A stretch of DNA of 25,723 nt, from positions 1-25,723 of the forward strand of contig JAEYSJ010000192.1 in the NCBI GenBank assembly GCA_023434855.1, given 5' to 3'. Below, piece by piece: positions 21,644 through 25,723 of this stretch (its first letter is position 1; the number at the start of each line of letters is the position of its first letter). Source of the DNA: Bacillota bacterium (lineage in GTDB: Bacteria; Bacillota_C; Negativicutes; JAEYSJ01). The notes under the pieces were generated by a model, which saw only the letters and a list, made by a program, of their open reading frames with translations, was not told where the DNA came from and did not search any database. A program made the position numbers and the translations under genes.

Positions 21644-22981
21644 TTAGGCTACAATGACCTGCATATACAGCCGGTCCATAACTCCTACCGGCTCCACTGG
21701 ATCGGTGACCAGCACCGCACCTTTTTCCAGGCCTTTTTCTACAACAACATCATCGGCATTAAAATTCTGGATAGCCCGGATTCGCTCCAGTTCCTTATGA
21801 TGGTAGATAATATTGGATTTGAGCGACGCCCGGCCGATTTCGTCATTGCCGACTTTACCGAGGAAGCTGTCGTTGAACATCGTGGCAATATCAATCGCTA
21901 TCTGGTCCAAAATGCGAATGACCTGATTATTGCTAAAATCCTTGTTCTTCTCCGTTGTAAAACTGGTAAAGCTGTTAACATCTTCGAGTATCCGGACGCT
22001 TTCTACATACTCTCCGCTAATGCGTTTACCAACACCATGAAACACCACATGTCCTAACTGCAGATATTTTGCCAATTCCAACTGTTTCAGATTGACGTCC
22101 ACTGTATATTCTCCATTGTAGGTGGTGTTGGTAAGGCTAGCATTAATCGCGCAGCTGGCCTCAGCCCCACCCAGCCAATACACCAGGCTTGCCGGAGATG
22201 AACCTGCGTCGGTAACGCAATTTTTTATAGAGATAACACCCTCGTAATCAGCATTTTCTACGCCGTGTACGACTACCTGGAATTTCATCCCCACATCATC
22301 GCGCATGCGTCTGGTATAGGCAATAAACAGACTCTTGATAGTCGCCTCAGTGGATGGGCAAATTAGGATATTAAAGTATTTCTGTTCGGATAGGTCAAGG
22401 AAGGATTGATAGTCGGCACCGGTCACTGTTCCATTTGTGCCGCCGGTCAGTGGCGTTCCGGCCGTTGCTGCCAATTCAAAGTCGCGTTTAAAAACAACAT
22501 AGTCATTGTCTGCAATAGCAGTCATAGCGGCCACTGTCTGCCGGTCCACTACCGATAGACCAAGATAGGTTACAACTTCGTAACTGTCTTCATGATCCAG
22601 GCTTTCAGCAATGACGATTTTCAAGTCGTTACCGCGGACGCCGCTATATTTCGCCTTGGCAATTGCGTTTTCCGCCTTAACTGCACCGCTACTATTCAGG
22701 CGATAAAAATGACCTGTTTTTAGGTTCAAGAACAGGTCACGTAAGGATTTTAATTTGTCGTGAGTATAGTCGTAACCAAACAGTTCCAGGCTATCGGTTT
22801 GGAAATCAGCCTGGTCTACAGTGAAAATTGAACCCTCCGGGCCCCAATCCAATTCAATTGGAATCGCCGCATATCCTCTGTCGGCAAAGTTGACGATTGG
22901 CCGATCCTTGCTTTTGAAGTTAATGTATGCGCCCGGTAGGACCTTGTTCTGAAATATCCAAGTACCACCTCCATATGCCAT
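21644..22981 (-). CDS. xkdK: Contractile tail sheath protein XkdK-like
   Basis: The 445-aa protein has the sheath N-terminus (GGGTWIFQNKVLPGAYINFKS, ADRGYAAIPIELDWGPEG), a central domain with LGLSVVDRQTV, and the conserved C-terminal part (VRILEDVNSFTSFTTEKNKDFSNNQVIRILDQIA, then NDSFLGKVGNDEIGR). It forms the contractile tail sheath and marks the element as a myovirus. Its ATG overlaps the upstream stop (TAATG) with GGAGG ahead. Length is typical for PBSX-type sheaths. Confidence 0.95.
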   Translation of the reverse strand: MAYGGGTWIFQNKVLPGAYINFKSKDRPIVNFADRGYAAIPIELDWGPEGSIFTVDQADFQTDSLELFGYDYTHDKLKSLRDLFLNLKTGHFYRLNSSGAVKAENAIAKAKYSGVRGNDLKIVIAESLDHEDSYEVVTYLGLSVVDRQTVAAMTAIADNDYVVFKRDFELAATAGTPLTGGTNGTVTGADYQSFLDLSEQKYFNILICPSTEATIKSLFIAYTRRMRDDVGMKFQVVVHGVENADYEGVISIKNCVTDAGSSPASLVYWLGGAEASCAINASLTNTTYNGEYTVDVNLKQLELAKYLQLGHVVFHGVGKRISGEYVESVRILEDVNSFTSFTTEKNKDFSNNQVIRILDQIAIDIATMFNDSFLGKVGNDEIGRASLKSNIIYHHKELERIRAIQNFNADDVVVEKGLEKGAVLVTDPVEPVGVMDRLYMQVIVA

Positions 22982-23184
22982 TAGAGCTCGCCTCCGTTGA
23001 TTTGTTCTTTAATCTTTGACTGTTTAAAGTCGCGAAGAAGTTTCTCAACTTCCTGTAATGCATAGGCCTGTCCAGATCGCAAAAGCGATACCAGAACATC
23101 CCGTTCAGCACGGAATCGCTCTGATGCGCAAATCTGCTCGGCGGTAAAGACAGAACCCGTTGGGGACTCCGTTGTTTTCGCCAT
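22981..23184 (-). CDS. Small conserved tail-cluster protein, 67 aa
   Basis: The 67-aa protein (FTAEQICASERFRAERDVLV, then LQEVEKLLRDFKQSK) is helical and charged. The TxEQxxxSxRFRxxRDxL pattern is one I have seen in small proteins next to sheath genes of clostridial and Bacillus prophages; no function is known to me. AAAGGAG precedes the ATG. The gene lies directly upstream of the sheath and is coupled to it by overlapping stop and start codons. Confidence 0.7.
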   Translation of the reverse strand: MAKTTESPTGSVFTAEQICASERFRAERDVLVSLLRSGQAYALQEVEKLLRDFKQSKIKEQINGGEL

Positions 23185-23185
23185 A

Positions 23186-23638
23186 CTATTCTCCTTTCAG
23201 CCGTCGGCTTTGGTTTAACGTTTCCATGTATTCGACAACATCTCGTTCATATGGATATCGGCTATGCCATTTTAGGGTTAGTTGCGCCACTCCGTCATCC
23301 AGTTCTTTTGTCTGTATATCTGGATTAAGTCTCATATACTTCCCGGTATATGTTCCGTCCAAAGCAATAACCGGTATAACGCACCGCCTTAGTCGTAGTT
23401 TCTCGGCAATTGAATGCGCCGCAAGGTGGGCCTGTTGAGACGAAACTGCAAACACCTTCACAAATAAATGATAGGAGTTTCGATAAGTCGTTATCGTATC
23501 GCCGGCACTTATTACAATGGGTACTGGAAAGTACATCGAAGGAATGACCATATCCTGAGGGATGCGGTTTGTATAAACTTTTACGGGGTTTTGGTTGTAG
23601 CAAAAATTCATTATGCTGCCAACTTCATCTTGCAACAT
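23186..23638 (-). CDS. Tail terminator-like protein, XkdJ position (DUF6838-like)
   Basis: The 150-aa protein starts MLQDEVGSIMNFCYNQNPVK and carries VYTNRIPQDMVIPSMYFP and LDDGVAQLTLKWHSRY, consistent with the small tail-completion proteins found between gp10-like and sheath genes. Such proteins cap the tail tube and join it to the head. The ATG is preceded by GGTGG. Assignment rests on position and general resemblance more than on a decisive motif. Confidence 0.7.
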   Translation of the reverse strand: MLQDEVGSIMNFCYNQNPVKVYTNRIPQDMVIPSMYFPVPIVISAGDTITTYRNSYHLFVKVFAVSSQQAHLAAHSIAEKLRLRRCVIPVIALDGTYTGKYMRLNPDIQTKELDDGVAQLTLKWHSRYPYERDVVEYMETLNQSRRLKGE

Positions 23639-23649
23639 GTTTCCACCAC

Positions 23650-24069
23650 CTAAAATTCATCCAGCCATTCTTGTAGCCGCTTCTCCAGGGATGCAGGAAG
23701 CATTTTTTCAAAAATTGCTATGGATAAGTCAAAATAATGATATCCTTCCCACCAAGAACCATTAACCAGTTTGTGTCCATCGTTTACAATGGCAGCATAT
23801 TCAACATTAGTTCCCACTTCCAAAAGTAGAGCGTTGTTCTTCATTTTAAACACGCAATCGCCATTACCCCTCGAAAACGAATTTAATAGTCGCCTAGTAT
23901 CTACAACGCCAAGACGAATAATTTCATCTTGTACAACACCTAAAAACTCCATGCCCATTGCTTCAAGCCAGACAGCAAACTTTTTTTTCAAATTTCCGTT
24001 GGCGGTCTTTTCAAGTTTAGATGCAAATTTTTTTAGTTGGCGAATATCAACTATCGATTTGCCAGCCAA
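23650..24069 (-). CDS. xkdI: HK97 gp10-like head-tail protein, XkdI-like
   Basis: The 139-aa protein begins at a TTG with GGGAG upstream. It has MAGKSIVDIRQLKKFASKLE and the characteristic VVDTRRLLNSFSRGNGD and VGTNVEYAAIVNDGHK segments of the HK97 gp10 family, which join or terminate tails. The VDTGxLxxS and VEYAxxVexGHk pattern is conserved with small changes (R for G). Order and length fit PBSX XkdI. Confidence 0.88.
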   Translation of the reverse strand: MAGKSIVDIRQLKKFASKLEKTANGNLKKKFAVWLEAMGMEFLGVVQDEIIRLGVVDTRRLLNSFSRGNGDCVFKMKNNALLLEVGTNVEYAAIVNDGHKLVNGSWWEGYHYFDLSIAIFEKMLPASLEKRLQEWLDEF

Positions 24070-24070
24070 G

Positions 24071-24415
24071 CTATAATGCTCCCTTTCTGGTTACCACCAC
24101 TTCAATATGGTGTTTTTTTATCGTCCGGGGAATCTGGGCCTTATATTTCACGCCACCAAAGACAATCTTGTCATTTAATCTCACATCCTGACCATAAGGG
24201 AAAGAAACAGAATAGCTTTGAACAATTTCATTACCTGGTTCTCTTTGGGTAATCGTCTGGCTTTTCTCCGTAAACTTACAAGGAATATCTACCATATCCG
24301 GATTATCCGCATAAACAAAACCAGCCTCTCCCGGCAAGCCGTAGCCGGTAGAGACTGATTCGCTCCGTAAGTGGTATATATCGCATTTATCCGTTAACAA
24401 TGATCGAAAGCTCAC
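24071..24415 (-). CDS. xkdH: Head-tail joining protein XkdH-like (DUF3599)
   Basis: The 114-aa protein starts at a GTG that overlaps the upstream stop (GTGA). It contains LTDKCDIYHLRSES, an IPCKFTEKSQTIT strand and VSFPYGQDVRLNDKIVFGGVKYKA, typical of XkdH/DUF3599 stopper proteins that close the head-tail interface. Its size and position match PBSX. Confidence 0.85.
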   Translation of the reverse strand: MSFRSLLTDKCDIYHLRSESVSTGYGLPGEAGFVYADNPDMVDIPCKFTEKSQTITQREPGNEIVQSYSVSFPYGQDVRLNDKIVFGGVKYKAQIPRTIKKHHIEVVVTRKGAL

Positions 24416-24804
24416 AGTGCCCTCATTTTAAAGCTTACTGGCCTTTTTGGCGCCGGCTTCTGTATAAACTCAGCTATAAGTAAGTCAATTGCCGGCTTAC
24501 TTATTGTACGACCATCAGGCAACGTATAGCTGTAATCGCCCAGCCTTTCCGAGCTGTAGCCCTTCGCAATGCTCTCATCAGAATTAACCAAGGCATAATA
24601 CTCAGCCAGCTTAATTAACGCCAGTTCAATAGGTGCCGGTAAGGGAATATAGGCAGGAGCATCAAAACGATGCCCCGCCTTAGTAAACAATTCAGTTTCG
24701 GCCTGTAAGATATCACTTGCCAGTTTACTAGGAGCTCTTGCCTTTACAGATTCAAAGTCTGTATAAGCAATCACTTGTTCTGAAGTTATTAAAGGCAACA
24801 ACAT
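24412..24804 (-). CDS. yqbG: Head-tail connector YqbG-like (DUF3199)
   Basis: The protein (about 130 aa) contains LITSEQVIAYTDFESVKAR, SDILQAETELFTKAGHRFDA, PAPIELALIKLAEYYALVNSDES and GYSSERLGDYSYTLPDGR, a clear YqbG/DUF3199 pattern related to gp6-type adaptors that sit under the portal. I prefer the ATG at 24804 over the GTG at 24807, which lies directly on the preceding stop. Its end overlaps xkdH. Confidence 0.88.
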   Translation of the reverse strand: MLLPLITSEQVIAYTDFESVKARAPSKLASDILQAETELFTKAGHRFDAPAYIPLPAPIELALIKLAEYYALVNSDESIAKGYSSERLGDYSYTLPDGRTISKPAIDLLIAEFIQKPAPKRPVSFKMRAL

Positions 24805-24807
24805 CAC

Positions 24808-25080
24808 CTACTCTTCGGTTTTATCGGCTTTACCACGACTTCGGGGAGTTTCTGGCTTCTTAGGCTCGGCTGTCTTTTCATTTGCTTTTTCATCGTCAGC
24901 TTGGTCAGTCTGCAGCACCCCTTCTGCCGCAGCAGAGGATTCTTGATCTTCATTAAAGTAATCGCCAAAGGTATTAACTACATCATCCTCTAATGAGTAA
25001 GCGACATCCGGGTAAAAAAAGCGCCCTCCACCTATATGGAGAACGCCCTTTTCTTGCTTAAGTTTGTATTGTTTAGCCAT
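24808..25080 (-). CDS. Small protein in YqbF position, 90 aa
   Basis: I use the ATG at 25078-25080 because AGGAGG lies six bases upstream; the earlier ATG at 25086 touches the ribosome site. Residues 1-40 form a small beta-rich domain (YKLKQEKGVLHIGGGRFFYP), and the rest is disordered and highly charged (glutamate, lysine, alanine), ending GKADKTEE. The layout resembles the YqbF-type protein that follows the capsid gene in the skin element, possibly a head-completion or decoration factor. Function is inferred from position only. Confidence 0.65.
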   Translation of the reverse strand: MAKQYKLKQEKGVLHIGGGRFFYPDVAYSLEDDVVNTFGDYFNEDQESSAAAEGVLQTDQADDEKANEKTAEPKKPETPRSRGKADKTEE

Positions 25081-25090
25081 GTTCATCCTC

Positions 25091-25723
25091 CTACAGCTTA
25101 GTACCGGTCATCCATGCTACAGCATCAACTTCCCGGACAACCGCATCAAGATAGGCATAAATAATGTGATAAGTCGCATCTTTAGCCGCCGCCGTCGCAC
25201 CTTGCGAAGTACGGTTATAGCGCAGCTCCCGGGTAAAGACCGGTTTAAAATTCTTGAAAGGCGTAAGTGCCGCAAAGCCACTTTGCAGATTGGCTACGAC
25301 TTCAACGTTGTAGCCGGCGAGACGACTTAAGCGACCTTCTTGCAGTACAGCATCACCGAATCCGGTCTGCCGCTGAGTCGCTAAAGAGACAATTTTATCA
25401 TGCGTTCCCCGCGTGATGAACCAGGTGATATCATCATGAGCATTTTTATATTTTTCCGGCAGCACCTGAATATGGTTGGTAAAGTCGGCAATCGTCGGAG
25501 CAGTGCTTGCCAGATCCGTTTTATTAGGTGATGTCTTAGCTTTCTTGACGAACCCATCAAGGATACTAAGAAATGCATAATTAGGATCAGCGTTATCCGT
25601 TGCAGTATCACCATTGAAAATCAGGTCCTGCAGGTCCACGCCAAACTGCTTTTGAATCATAGCAATAACCGTTTCCTCAACATTTTCTCCCCGGGCCTGC
25701 TGGTTGTACCAAACATCATCATC
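25091..25723 (-). CDS. Phage major capsid protein, C-terminal part
   Basis: The frame is open through the right window edge, so the start lies outside; 210 codons plus stop are visible. The internal segment QKQFGVDLQDLIFNGDT followed by YAFLSILDGFVKKAKT, ENVEETVIAM upstream, and the late ITWFITRGTHDKIVSL and GFGDAVLQEGRLSRLAGYNV segments fit an HK97-fold shell protein of the P2-like or YqbE/XkdG group. It precedes the connector genes as expected. Which capsid subfamily it belongs to is not certain. Confidence 0.85.
   Translation of the reverse strand, partial: DDDVWYNQQARGENVEETVIAMIQKQFGVDLQDLIFNGDTATDNADPNYAFLSILDGFVKKAKTSPNKTDLASTAPTIADFTNHIQVLPEKYKNAHDDITWFITRGTHDKIVSLATQRQTGFGDAVLQEGRLSRLAGYNVEVVANLQSGFAALTPFKNFKPVFTRELRYNRTSQGATAAAKDATYHIIYAYLDAVVREVDAVAWMTGTKL

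Larger units (their letters stand above)
8726..25723 (-). mobile_element. PBSX/skin-type myovirus prophage, late region (partial)
   Basis: A continuous minus-strand set of head-completion, contractile tail, baseplate, fibre and lysis genes follows the gene order of Bacillus PBSX and the skin element. The right part (portal, terminase, early genes) lies outside the window. No integrase or attachment site was found. The left boundary is taken at the lysis terminator, but the AbiC-like and DUF4145 genes could belong to it. The structural genes I read look intact; only the capsid gene is cut, by the window edge. Confidence 0.9.

Overview
The window reads as a chromosomal segment of a low-to-medium GC Firmicute that ends inside a prophage. 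I favour the diderm Negativicutes (Sporomusa/Pelosinus-like), an inference from three things: a Ku gene beside a Firmicutes-type SOS dinB locus, the style of the structural proteins, and a spanin-shaped protein in the lysis cassette. The species is not determinable from the sequence. No rRNA, tRNA, CRISPR array, integrase or IS element was seen.

Left accessory/host part (1-8660). Positions 1-1925 hold four minus-strand reading frames that look like an immunity/tolerance bank: a CbrC-family protein cut by the window edge, a CDI-immunity-like protein, an orphan 57-codon frame and a protein whose N-terminus begins MGQRAN. No toxin gene is visible. Next come a broken XRE-type HTH gene (plus strand) and a HEPN-like protein with an RNLITH motif. 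The SOS locus follows: dinB (Pol IV, with an internal QLDLF clamp motif), a 77-aa gene in front of it, and two LexA boxes. A 298-bp direct repeat carries a second copy of the terminator, both LexA boxes and most of the 77-aa gene. That copy is truncated and has no dinB behind it. A small secreted-protein gene (plus strand) lies between the copies. ku, a DUF4145 protein and a putative AbiC-type abortive infection membrane protein complete this part.

Prophage part (about 8726-25723, all minus strand, so it reads right to left). This is a PBSX/skin-type contractile-tail (myovirus) module in canonical order: capsid protein (partial), YqbF-position protein, YqbG, XkdH, XkdI, XkdJ-position protein, a 67-aa protein, XkdK sheath, XkdM tube, XkdN chaperone, tape measure, XkdP (LysM), XkdQ, XkdR, XkdS, XkdT, a repeat-rich fibre, XkdU, a collar-domain fibre, a DUF4376 protein and a 43-aa acidic protein. 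A terminator follows, then the lysis cassette: holin, zinc amidase and a membrane-anchored coiled-coil protein that could act as a spanin. A strong terminator closes the cassette. Genes are packed tightly, with many TAATG or ATGA-type overlaps suggesting translational coupling.

The clearest unlisted structure is a programmed -1 frameshift in the xkdN-type gene. The zero-frame gene ends exactly on an A-AAA-AAC heptamer followed by its stop codon. The -1 frame then runs 70 codons without an obvious start codon, giving a 211-residue G/GT-like tail-assembly chaperone. Other points worth a look are the duplicated SOS promoter with intact LexA half-sites driving a decayed gene, a terminator-like hairpin between the 77-aa gene and dinB, and the spanin-like protein.
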